From contig JAFADH010000369.1 of NCBI GenBank assembly GCA_023424995.1, positions 1 through 23,030 of the forward strand: a DNA stretch of 23,030 bases, in the 5' to 3' direction. The translations under genes were made by a program, and so were the position numbers. Below the pieces are notes generated by a model that did not search any database, was not told where the DNA came from, and saw only the letters and a list, made by a program, of their open reading frames with translations. Of this stretch, positions 16,044 to 23,030 are shown piece by piece (position 1 is the stretch's first letter; the number at the start of each line of letters is the position of its first letter). Source of the DNA: Bacillota bacterium (GTDB lineage: Bacteria; Bacillota; Clostridia; Lachnospirales; Lachnospiraceae).

Positions 16044-16074
16044 AAAAAAGCCATTGCATTGACAATGGCTTTTT
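16044..16074 (-). terminator. Rho-independent terminator of the AraC-type regulator gene
   Basis: AAAAAGCCATTG and CAATGGCTTTTT are perfect 12-bp arms with a 6-nt loop. The minus-strand RNA ends in a run of U just after the stem, starting 8 nt past the regulator stop. The symmetric A and T runs would also allow it to work on the plus strand. Confidence 0.92.
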
Positions 16075-16081
16075 ATGTGTA

Positions 16082-18373
16082 TCAGTCGTTATTATTAATT
16101 TGTCTGTAAGTATTCGCCGTAACCCCGTATTTCTTCTTGAACATGGTGTAAAAGTAGTTGACATTATAAAATCCGCATTGTTCCGCGATGGCTATTATGG
16201 GGATGTCCGTGTCCCGCAGCAGCTGGGTGACCTTTTCCAGCCGATAGGAGGCGATGTATTCATTCAGCGATATCTCCATATTTGATTTAAATATCTTCTT
16301 CAGATAAGACGGGCTTATATCCAGCTTATCTGCCAGCTGCTCCCCTCCGAAATTCATATCACTGTAGCTTTCCTCAATAATCCGGTTGATCTTCGCCAGA
16401 AGCTTAACGAAGCGTTTGTTCTGTACCGTATCATTGTTGATTTTCCGCTCCATCAGATTCTGTGCCAAATCCATAATCACCTGCTCAAGCTCCTCCAGTG
16501 AGGTCAGTTCCGGTAATCTCTGGACCAGCGCCAGCCAGTTTTCTACCTGAACGATGTCATATCCCGAATGATCCTCCCAGTTGCTTTCCTGCACCACCGT
16601 CGCTAATTTCATAAGGAACAGCTTCAGGGAAAAGTATGCATAGCTTTTCACTCTCCTCATGAGTTCACCGAGCATTGCCTGAACCTGGTCTTTATCATTC
16701 GCTCCCATATATTCTACAAATGCCTTGAGCATATCTTCCGGTATATCATAATCCTTATATTGCTGCGCCTGGATATCCTTTGTGGTCTGCAGCATGCCGC
16801 TGCCATAGTAAATGCGGTAATTCATGTAGTTCATGCAGGTCTTATATTCCTCACTGATTTCATCCCCATGCCCTATAACCTCACCAATGACGGAGGACAG
16901 CGTGATCTTTGCAAACTGCTTTACTGCCGTCTGGACCTCTTCCGATTTGGCTTTCAAAAAATCCGGTCCCACAGCCTCCATCTGACAGCCGCTCATAAGC
17001 AGGACAAAATGGTCTTCATCAGAGCATGCCTCCACATGAAAATCCTTATGTTCAAATAATTCCCGGATAATGTTCAAGATTCCGAATGCAAACAGCTCCC
17101 TGTCATCAATGGAATTTTCCCTGCAGTAGCCCGTATAGCCATCAATGGAGAATAAGATAAGCCGGAAGCTCCGGCCGGGAGCGGCAAGAGGATTGTGCAG
17201 CTGCCGCAGTCTCTCCCATATTGCCTTGTCCCTGCTTGCTGTCAGAAGGGAATGCAGTAATTTCTGTATTTCCAGATATCCGTAATTACGTTCATACTTT
17301 CTTTCCAATGCCTGTATCTTAGTCAAATGAAGCTTATAGGTGTTTCTGGAGATGAGCACGGCTACCGCAAGAATGAGCACCATACCTCCAAGTACCAGAA
17401 AAACCGTCCTCAGCATGACATTTAATACTTCCTGTTCTATCATGTTATAGGATGTGATACGCATAAAGGTCCAGTCGGTAATGTTGGAGGAGGCATAGGT
17501 CACCAGGCTCTTCTCCGTATTTTCATTTATAACAAAGTACCCTGACTTCTCCTCTTTTTCCTGTATTCTTTCATTCAGACCGGAATCAATGCGGCTTAAA
17601 AAGGGATATTCCTTACTCCCCAATACTACCGTTCCTTCCGAATCTATGATGATCATCTCTGCCTTCATCTCACTGTATACATTCATTACGCTGTCCGTGA
17701 TATAGTCCACAGGAACATTTACAATGACAGCATTTTTTAATATTTCGTCTTTTGAATTACTATAGAGGAAGGTGTACATATTTTCTGTCTTTGTACCGCT
17801 TTGCGTACTGTAATCACCGGCAATGCGGGGAATGGGGTATAAATAATTGTCTCCCTTTCCCGACTCCAGCCGCTCTGTCAGATCCCTGTCAAAAAATTCA
17901 TCCAGGGGATATGACTTCATCTCATAAAAGATGCGGTTCATGGAGCGGTTATAGATACACAGCTTCTTACTGCTGAAATTGTAATCCACGTATTTATCAA
18001 TTTTATATAATGTCTGATAAAGATTCAGATTGCTCATGCTGCTGCTGTTCATGATCTTTATGACATTTACATCTGCCGCATAGTTATACACTTCATTTTT
18101 GATCGTATTAAACAAATTGTCCGTAAACCGCTGGGCCTGCATCAGGGAGTTTTTATATTCTTCCTGGGTCGATGCGATGTAATACTTCACGAAACCCTGA
18201 TATGATAATACGGATATGCCGATAAATGCAAACGCAATACAGAAAGGAAGCAATATCCGTAACTGTTTGAATTCATTCCCTTTCTTAAACAATATCCGGT
18301 CACTCCTTCCTGACGCTTTTTTAATTGTTATTTCCAAGACCCTTCTCCGCCTTTGCAGCCTGTTCTTTTTCAT
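16082..18373 (-). CDS. Membrane-bound AraC/YesN-family transcriptional regulator
   Basis: A 763-residue one-component regulator thought to sense an extracellular signal and activate the adjacent transport and enzyme genes. Membrane segments lie at about 38-59 (LRILLPFCIAFAFIGISVL) and 319-342 (VFLVLGGMVLILAVAVLI). Between them is a ~260-residue extracellular region of Cache-like size. The cytoplasmic part has a degenerate GGDEF-like middle domain (FRLILFSIDGYTGY, CSDEDHFVLLMSG). The C-terminal ~105 residues are an AraC double helix-turn-helix (GGEQLADKLDISPSYLKKIF; IPIIAIAEQCGFYNVNYF). The first ATG (18373) lacks a good ribosome binding site; an in-frame TTG at 18292 follows AGGAAGGAG by 10 nt and would give a shorter, more family-typical N-terminus. 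It lies just upstream of the binding-protein gene, the usual layout for LplABC systems. Confidence 0.9.
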   Translation of the reverse strand: MKKNRLQRRRRVLEITIKKASGRSDRILFKKGNEFKQLRILLPFCIAFAFIGISVLSYQGFVKYYIASTQEEYKNSLMQAQRFTDNLFNTIKNEVYNYAADVNVIKIMNSSSMSNLNLYQTLYKIDKYVDYNFSSKKLCIYNRSMNRIFYEMKSYPLDEFFDRDLTERLESGKGDNYLYPIPRIAGDYSTQSGTKTENMYTFLYSNSKDEILKNAVIVNVPVDYITDSVMNVYSEMKAEMIIIDSEGTVVLGSKEYPFLSRIDSGLNERIQEKEEKSGYFVINENTEKSLVTYASSNITDWTFMRITSYNMIEQEVLNVMLRTVFLVLGGMVLILAVAVLISRNTYKLHLTKIQALERKYERNYGYLEIQKLLHSLLTASRDKAIWERLRQLHNPLAAPGRSFRLILFSIDGYTGYCRENSIDDRELFAFGILNIIRELFEHKDFHVEACSDEDHFVLLMSGCQMEAVGPDFLKAKSEEVQTAVKQFAKITLSSVIGEVIGHGDEISEEYKTCMNYMNYRIYYGSGMLQTTKDIQAQQYKDYDIPEDMLKAFVEYMGANDKDQVQAMLGELMRRVKSYAYFSLKLFLMKLATVVQESNWEDHSGYDIVQVENWLALVQRLPELTSLEELEQVIMDLAQNLMERKINNDTVQNKRFVKLLAKINRIIEESYSDMNFGGEQLADKLDISPSYLKKIFKSNMEISLNEYIASYRLEKVTQLLRDTDIPIIAIAEQCGFYNVNYFYTMFKKKYGVTANTYRQINNND

Positions 18374-18520
18374 GCCCCATAAAAGCAGCAGCTTCCGATT
18401 AATCTGCCGGCTATGCCTTTATGATAACTTTATTATGCCAAGAAAGAGCAGAAGTTATATGCGGAATATTTCCCGTTATTATCTTCAGTAAATATATACG
18501 GGATTAATCGTTATGCCTTA

Positions 18521-19342
18521 TTAATATTTGTAAATGAAATCAATCGCCTTTTTTAGCCAGTCACTGCTGCCGTGAGCGGCTCCGTAAGGCTGTTCCTTAT
18601 GAATCAGATGGTTTCCAAGGGATAATCCGTGAGGTCCTTTGGGATAGATATGCAGCTCCGTCATAATGCCGTGAGCCAGCAGGGCGTCTGCCATAAGCAG
18701 GCTGTTTTGCACCGGAACAATTTCATCATCCGCCGTATGCCATAGAAAGGTCGGGGGGAAATCCTTTGTCACCTGTTTTTCGATGGACAGCAATTCCCTG
18801 ATCCCGGGAGAAGCCGCCTGTTCTCCCAGCAGATTTTGAAAAGAGCCTTCATGGGCATATTTTCCGCCGGTGAGGACCGCATAACATAATACGGCCTTAT
18901 TTACTCTGGTCCATTCCCCTCTCTCCCCAATGACTTCTTTTACAAAGTCCCTGTTCCAAAAAGCCGCCACACTTCCTGCAAGATGCCCTCCGGCAGAAAA
19001 ACCGCAGACTGAGATATTACCGCTGTCAATACACAATTCTTCCGCATGCCTCTTTATATATTCTACTGCCAGCAAGGCTTCACACAAGGACACAGGAAAC
19101 CGGTACGGCAATACATGATACTTTAATGTGAACGAACGGATCCCTGCTGCCGCGAATTCAAGCGCCACAGGTTCCTTTTCCGTAGGAGAGACCCCGTTGT
19201 AACCGCCTCCCGGCAGAACAAGCACTGCCGGGTACTTTCTTTTATTCTCCGGACCCAGGCACTCCTCCGGTATATACCCTGTTAAAACCGCACCCGTTAT
19301 TCCGGGTACCTCCAGATTTATCTCTTCCATTATCTGTCTCAT
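18521..19342 (-). CDS. Alpha/beta-hydrolase fold carbohydrate esterase
   Basis: A 273-residue cytoplasmic esterase resembling BD-FAE/acetyl-xylan-esterase-type proteins; no signal peptide. LPGGGYNG (43-50) forms the oxyanion-hole stretch, GFSAGGHLA carries the nucleophile Ser116, TADDEIVP gives the acid Asp206, and KGPHGLSLG gives His238, so the catalytic triad is complete. It probably removes acetyl or similar groups from sugars so that the glycosidases can act. AGGAG lies 6 nt before the ATG at 19342. The gene stands alone between the 42-bp repeat array and the regulator, 147 nt from the latter. A general small-ester hydrolase or peptidase-like S9 relative is the alternative. The acyl group removed is not known. 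Confidence 0.85.
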   Translation of the reverse strand: MRQIMEEINLEVPGITGAVLTGYIPEECLGPENKRKYPAVLVLPGGGYNGVSPTEKEPVALEFAAAGIRSFTLKYHVLPYRFPVSLCEALLAVEYIKRHAEELCIDSGNISVCGFSAGGHLAGSVAAFWNRDFVKEVIGERGEWTRVNKAVLCYAVLTGGKYAHEGSFQNLLGEQAASPGIRELLSIEKQVTKDFPPTFLWHTADDEIVPVQNSLLMADALLAHGIMTELHIYPKGPHGLSLGNHLIHKEQPYGAAHGSSDWLKKAIDFIYKY

Positions 19343-19661
19343 ATGATTCTCCTGTCTTTTGATGAATATGATTTCTATTTCCGTACGCGCTGTTTATCTA
19401 TGTAATATCCTGATCGGCTACTCCCGGTGTGCTGTTTATCTATGTAATACCCTGATCGGCTACTCCCGGTGTGCTGTTTTATCTATGTAATATCCTGATC
19501 GGTCATTCCCGGTGTGCTGTTTTATCTATGTAATATCCTGACCGGTCATTCCCGGTATGCTGTTTATCTAAAATGAACAATATACCACACTGATATAAAA
19601 CGTTATTGCAAAATCTTGAATCTCCTTATCATCTCACCTTTGTACCGGGATCTTATTCCGA
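19343..19661. other. Intergenic region dominated by tandem repeats
   Basis: Between the SIS isomerase gene and the esterase gene there is no coding frame I would accept. The 42/43-bp repeats fill 19389-19570. The remainder (19571-19661) is AT-rich sequence without a convincing terminator after the isomerase stop. A promoter for the esterase is expected in 19343-19400 but I cannot place it firmly. Confidence 0.6.
19389..19570. repeat. 42/43-bp tandem repeat array, four units plus a partial
   Basis: Units begin with GCTGTTTATCTATGTAATA or the GCTGTTTTATC variant at 19389, 19431, 19473 and 19516, with a 12-bp partial at 19559. The first two units are 42 bp and share CGGCTACTCCC; the next two are 43 bp (one extra T) and share CGGTCATTCCC. 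The core varies around TGATCGGTCA and becomes a perfect palindrome, TGACCGGTCA, in unit 4. There are no spacers, so it is not CRISPR. Confidence 0.93.
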
Positions 19662-20321
19662 TCAGAAACCGTTTTCCTTTGTAACGAAAAAAGTATTCTC
19701 CAGCATGGCGCACAGCGTATGGTAAATCGGAAGGGTAAACTCCTGGACCTGTGCGGTAATCTCGGCAGGCACACAGATGCACAGTGAGCACAGCTCTTTC
19801 ATCGCGCCTCCGTTCCTGCCCGTGATCCCAATGGATTCCATTCCCAGGGTTTTTGCGACCTTAACGGCATTCACCACATTCTTCGAGTTCCCGGAGGTAC
19901 TCAGTGCAAGGAGAACATCCTCCTGTTTGCCATAGCCGTAGACCTGCTGGGCAAAAACCATGCCGGCATCCACATCATTGGCAAAAGCGGTAATCAGCGC
20001 CGTATGTCCGCATAGGGAGATGGCGGGAAGAGCCTGCTGCAGATTGCCGGTCAGATGCTCCCAGTCACTTTGTGTCTCCTGGAATTTTAATTTTTGTTCC
20101 TTGGTTAAAGGCCGGTTATAATAAAAACCCTTCATCAGCTCCCCGACAATATGGTCCGCATCCGCGGCACTTCCGCCATTGCCGCAGATCAGGGCTTTCC
20201 CCTGGTTCCTGTAGCAGTTCTCCAGAATCTCATATGCTTTTTGGATATCCCGGCTTATGCCTCTTAATCCGGGATAACGCTGATAAAGGCTCTCTTCTAT
20301 TTGATACAGGTCATTCACCAT
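19662..20321 (-). CDS. SIS-domain sugar-phosphate isomerase, GmhA-like
   Basis: A 219-residue cytoplasmic protein with a single SIS domain, related to sedoheptulose-7-phosphate isomerase (GmhA) and DiaA. CGNGGSAADADHIVGEL (46-62) is the phosphosugar-binding loop and includes Glu61, matching the GmhA catalytic Glu. FANDVDAGMVFAQQV and LALSTSGNSKNV form the second binding stretch, and LPIYHTLCAMLE carries His201, at the place of the GmhA catalytic His. About 25-30 extra residues (about 67-98) separate the first loop from the rest compared with GmhA. The start lies 1 nt after the kinase stop and its AGGAGG is inside the kinase's last codons, so translation should be coupled. Together they suggest phosphorylation then isomerisation of an unusual sugar. 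No heptose pathway genes are visible, so the substrate is open. Confidence 0.85.
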   Translation of the reverse strand: MVNDLYQIEESLYQRYPGLRGISRDIQKAYEILENCYRNQGKALICGNGGSAADADHIVGELMKGFYYNRPLTKEQKLKFQETQSDWEHLTGNLQQALPAISLCGHTALITAFANDVDAGMVFAQQVYGYGKQEDVLLALSTSGNSKNVVNAVKVAKTLGMESIGITGRNGGAMKELCSLCICVPAEITAQVQEFTLPIYHTLCAMLENTFFVTKENGF

Positions 20322-20322
20322 A

Positions 20323-21345
20323 CTACTCCTCCTTTCCGCCTGGGATGCCCTCGGAAATTCCCATGAGCGCTACCGAAAGGGCTCCGTAATCTCCGATGTC
20401 GTCACCGCACTGCGCCGGTACGATCCTGACATTTTCCCTGGTAAGCATCAGGGCCTCCTGCCGGATAACCTCTTCCATGGGTTTTCTAAGCAGATTTTCA
20501 CAGCGCTCAAATATGCTTCCCAGGACGATTATCTCAGGATTCAGCAGATCCAGGAGAAGTGATATTCCCATCCCCAGAAAATGTCCGCATATATTATAGA
20601 TCTCCTGTGCCAGGGGCTCTCCCTGCTTAGCCGCATCAGCCACTGTCTTTGCATCCAGCCGGGACAGGCTTTCCATATTCGGACAAAAGCCCGGCGCTTC
20701 TCCGGTCTGAAGCCGCTCCAATACCTTCATCCCTGCTATCTGGGCGATCCCTCCTCCGCTGCAGAAGCCTTCAAAGGAGCCTGCCTTACCATAGCCTACC
20801 GGGCCGAAATCTGTAATTCTGATATGACCGACTTCCCCCGCCATATCATTGCTCCCGGTATATAACCGACCGTTAAGGATCAGCCCTGCCCCCATTCCCG
20901 TGCCGAAGGTCAGGAAGATCACATTCCGGTACCCCCTGGCGGCGCCGAATTTCCATTCTGCCAGGGCACAGGCATTGGCATCGTTTTGCAGGTAGGTTTT
21001 AATCCCATAGCGCTGTTCCATATGATATACGATAGGGACCTTTTCCCATTCCACCAGATTGGGCGGATTTAGAATGATCCCCTTATGGCTGTCCAAGGGA
21101 CCGCCGCAGCTGATCCCTATGGCCGCCACCTCTTTCTGCCCAATCCCATGCCGTTCCAATAAAGCATCAATGCTGTCAAAGATTTTAACCAATACCGGCT
21201 GACAGCCCTTCCCTTTTTCTGTCTCAAACCGGATCTTATCTATAATCAGCCCATCCTTCCGGTCAGGCGAAAACTGCTGGGCTTTCCCCAGGATCACCGC
21301 ACTTTTCGTTCCGCCGATGTCTATCCCAAGCACATATTTCTTCAT
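20323..21345 (-). CDS. ROK-family sugar kinase lacking the zinc motif
   Basis: A cytoplasmic kinase likely to phosphorylate a hexose or related sugar released by the hydrolases. GGAG 6 nt upstream supports the ATG at 21345 (340 aa) over 21357. LGIDIGGTKSAV at the N-terminus is the ATP phosphate-binding motif, ISCGGPLD and ILNPPNL are ROK sugar-binding stretches, and QNDANACALAEW holds the catalytic Asp122. FGTGMGAGLI and GEVGHIRI follow as usual. The normal zinc motif (CxCGxxGCxE) is replaced by GYGKAGSFE: the cysteines are gone but the Glu and the GH histidine (174) remain. It sits between the ROK repressor gene (101 nt upstream) and the coupled SIS isomerase gene. Glucokinase, allose or mannose kinase activity are all possible. 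Confidence 0.9.
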   Translation of the reverse strand: MKKYVLGIDIGGTKSAVILGKAQQFSPDRKDGLIIDKIRFETEKGKGCQPVLVKIFDSIDALLERHGIGQKEVAAIGISCGGPLDSHKGIILNPPNLVEWEKVPIVYHMEQRYGIKTYLQNDANACALAEWKFGAARGYRNVIFLTFGTGMGAGLILNGRLYTGSNDMAGEVGHIRITDFGPVGYGKAGSFEGFCSGGGIAQIAGMKVLERLQTGEAPGFCPNMESLSRLDAKTVADAAKQGEPLAQEIYNICGHFLGMGISLLLDLLNPEIIVLGSIFERCENLLRKPMEEVIRQEALMLTRENVRIVPAQCGDDIGDYGALSVALMGISEGIPGGKEE

Positions 21346-21420
21346 GTCAATCTCCATATCATAAGTCTTAAACTAATGTACTCCTCCGCCTTGCAGACGG
21401 AAAATTCATTCTGCGCAATT

Positions 21421-21435
21421 GCTGATGTCATCAGC
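21421..21435. promoter_or_regulatory. Candidate operator palindrome between repressor and kinase genes
   Basis: GCTGATG-T-CATCAGC is a perfect 7-bp inverted repeat with a one-base centre, 12 bp after the repressor stop and about 75 bp before the kinase start. Its form suits a dimeric repressor such as the ROK protein encoded upstream, but a short RNA hairpin cannot be excluded. Confidence 0.4.
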
Positions 21436-21446
21436 TTGCCGGTACA

Positions 21447-22625
21447 CTAGATTTCAATTGTCTGTATAAAGTATTCCAGTACCATATTAATGCAGGATAG
21501 AATATTAGCCGGAAGCTTTAAGCCGGAAGATACAACCTCTACCTTCTTTACCGTTTTTCCGATAAACTGCCGGTTGGCTCTCTTTTCCAGCATGGGGATA
21601 ATCAGATCACTGTCACAGGTGATGTCACCGGCCAATATTATTGCTTCAACATCCAGGATGTTCATGGCAGAGGTTATAATCGCAGACAGATAATCCGCTT
21701 CCCTCTCAACAATCCCTCGCGCGTCTTCCGCTCCGGACCGGGCCTGTTTTACGATGATTTCCCAGCTGGTCAGCAGCGGGTTCTTTTCTCCGGCATATTT
21801 TACAATATTGGGGATGGAGCTGTAGAGTTCAACACATCCGTGATTTCCGCAGCTGCACTGCTCACCATCTATATTGACCGTTATATGGCCGAAATCACTT
21901 CCAAACCCGGCTGTCCCCTTATAGAGCCTGTTATCCAGTATCATACCGGCACCGACACCTGTATCCACACTTAGTTCTATATAGCTCCTGTACCTGCCGC
22001 CGATTCCGAAATACCTTTCCGCCAAAGCCAATGCGATTGCATTGTTTTCAAGAAGTACCGGACATTTAAATTTATCTTCAAAATAAGCCGTAATATTCAG
22101 ATTCTCCCACTTGGGGAAGTTCGGGGGATTTATAATTCTGCCCTTTATGGAATCCACCGGACCCGGCGAAGTGATCCCAATTCCCAGAAGCTTATCCCCG
22201 GAAGAGTTATAATCCAATATATTGATAAGAGTAAGATAAATCTTCTCCAATATCTCGGGAACCTCAGCTTCCCTTGTCAACTGTATTTTCGCCGTATGCC
22301 TGATATCTCCCGCAAAATCCGCAATCCCTACCGTACAGCAGTCTCTTGCGATATTAATCCCCGCTATACAGTATTTATCCGGATTGAACCTGAGCTCTAC
22401 GGACCTTCGTCCGATATTGCCGACGATATTCTCCCCTTCCTTAAGTATCCCCTCGCTTAACAGCTGTTCCGCAATCACACCGACGGCAGAACGGGTAAGT
22501 CCTGTCTGTCTGGCAAGCTCCGCCCTGGATACGGGGGAGATCCTCAGCTTCTCCAATATAATTTTCCGGTTTCCTGATTTCATTCCTGCCGCATTTAAAA
22601 TGTTAGCCTCCCCCTCTCTACTCAT
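21447..22625 (-). CDS. ROK-family transcriptional repressor (NagC/XylR type)
   Basis: A 392-residue DNA-binding regulator expected to repress the kinase/isomerase genes, or the wider locus, until a sugar ligand binds. The N-terminal winged helix-turn-helix lies at about 20-65 (VSRAELARQTGLTRSAVGVI). The ROK domain follows with ITSPGPVDSIKGRIINPPNF. The zinc motif is intact: GH (His247) and CSCGNHGC (Cys257, Cys259, Cys264). The ATP-binding motif is degenerate (AGINIARDCC in place of DIGGTK), and the catalytic Asp of kinases is Asn195 in LLENNAIALA, so it should bind sugar without phosphorylating it. AAGGA lies 5-6 nt before the ATG. It is the first gene of the small cluster. The inducer cannot be inferred. 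Confidence 0.92.
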   Translation of the reverse strand: MSREGEANILNAAGMKSGNRKIILEKLRISPVSRAELARQTGLTRSAVGVIAEQLLSEGILKEGENIVGNIGRRSVELRFNPDKYCIAGINIARDCCTVGIADFAGDIRHTAKIQLTREAEVPEILEKIYLTLINILDYNSSGDKLLGIGITSPGPVDSIKGRIINPPNFPKWENLNITAYFEDKFKCPVLLENNAIALALAERYFGIGGRYRSYIELSVDTGVGAGMILDNRLYKGTAGFGSDFGHITVNIDGEQCSCGNHGCVELYSSIPNIVKYAGEKNPLLTSWEIIVKQARSGAEDARGIVEREADYLSAIITSAMNILDVEAIILAGDITCDSDLIIPMLEKRANRQFIGKTVKKVEVVSSGLKLPANILSCINMVLEYFIQTIEI

Positions 22626-22700
22626 TATTTCCTTAAAGTAGCGGAAACCCGTATTCCATACTTTCTGTTATTTTCTCTGTTAATGTAAATTATGATCAAA
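22626..22700 (-). promoter_or_regulatory. Upstream region of the ROK repressor gene
   Basis: AT-rich leader with a possible promoter on the minus strand: TTAACA as -35 and TATGGA as -10, 17 bp apart. The small inverted repeat GTATTCCATAC (22651-22661) overlaps this -10 and could be an autoregulatory site. The -10 match is poor, so this is a weak call. Confidence 0.35.
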
Positions 22701-23030
22701 ATACATTGCAGGTATAAAATTATGTTCCTATAATCACAATACAGGGCACTGAACCGGTACTTGTGGAAAGGTAACGGTATCTTCCGACAATTAATATTGT
22801 CGAAACAAATGCACGTTCCGGTAATTGAGGTACACGGTACAAAGGCAGCGCTTTCTGACAGAATTTTGGAATACAGCTTCTTGATTACTTACTATTACAG
22901 GCGCTATGTTCCTGTAATCAGATGCACGGCGCATAGCGAAGTGCTTTTATCAGTAGTTAGAATACAATTTCTTGGATTACTTAGATTACAGGTGCTATGT
23001 TCCTGTAATCACATGCATGGCGCATAACAA
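22700..23030. repeat. Degenerate ~91-bp tandem repeats with conserved hairpin, running off the right edge
   Basis: The core TATGTTCCTGTAATCA recurs at 22905-22920 and 22996-23011 (91 bp apart). Diverged copies sit at 22721-22736 and around 22813-22829, so the spacing stays near 91-92 bp over four copies. Flanks align too (ACACGG/GCACGGCGCATA, GCGCTTT/GTGCTTTT, GAATACA, TCTTGGATTACTTA). The two best copies contain a perfect hairpin, ATTACAGG-9 nt-CCTGTAAT. No coding frame here is convincing. The array continues beyond the window. Confidence 0.8.
22785..22802. other. Small perfect stem-loop within the right-edge repeat region
   Basis: CGACAAT and ATTGTCG form a 7-bp perfect stem with a TAAT loop. 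No U-run follows on either strand. It falls inside the most diverged part of the repeat array and may be a remnant of it or a protein-binding site. Confidence 0.45.

Noticed and set aside
18420..18520. Terminator after the esterase gene (CCCGT/ACGGG pairing)
   Set aside because: The stem is only 5 bp with a long loop and no U-run, so it was not called.
19389..19570. CRISPR array
   Set aside because: The whole unit repeats without unique spacers and no cas genes are present.
22700..23030. Insertion sequence end or transposon
   Set aside because: No transposase frame or terminal inverted repeats are visible; the tandem 91-bp period fits simple repeats better.

Overview
The window looks like a low-to-mid GC Bacillota chromosome, most likely a gut or plant-fibre Lachnospiraceae-type clostridium. 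This rests on the gene content (LplA/LplB/LplC-type sugar ABC importer, membrane-bound AraC/YesN regulator, ROK proteins) and on strong AGGAGG-type ribosome binding sites. It is inference, not a species call. Every real gene lies on the minus strand, so transcription runs from right to left. No rRNA, tRNA, CRISPR, phage or insertion-sequence gene was seen.

Right to left: an array of degenerate ~91-bp tandem repeats runs off the right edge (22700-23030). Next comes a sugar-phosphate cluster: a ROK repressor, a ROK sugar kinase without the usual zinc motif, and a GmhA-like SIS isomerase. A 42/43-bp tandem repeat array (19389-19570) follows, then a cytoplasmic carbohydrate esterase and a two-TM AraC-type regulator that ends at a clear rho-independent terminator. 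Then come a lipoprotein sugar-binding protein with its own promoter, a 14-bp perfect stem-loop, and a second promoter that resembles the first over more than 100 bp. That second promoter drives a long gene run: two permeases, an unrecognised TIM-barrel hydrolase candidate, a six-hairpin (alpha/alpha)6 glycosidase, a GH38 alpha-mannosidase, a wrecked GH1 beta-glucosidase, a GH36-like enzyme with an altered acid/base motif, and a GH35 beta-galactosidase cut by the left edge.

Taken together this is a glycan-utilisation locus. A lipoprotein captures an oligosaccharide outside the cell and two CUT1-type permeases import it; no ATPase is encoded here, so a shared MsmX-like ATPase elsewhere is likely. 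A suite of hydrolases without signal peptides then dismantles it in the cytoplasm. The mannosidase, galactosidase and GH36-like enzymes, plus the esterase, suggest a branched, possibly acylated glycan containing mannose and galactose. The exact substrate cannot be read from sequence. The most novel elements are the unassigned hydrolase at 10019-12046, the six-hairpin enzyme at 7539-9926, the GH36-like protein lacking the canonical acid/base Asp, and the duplicated promoter that separates the binding-protein gene from the permease/enzyme operon.
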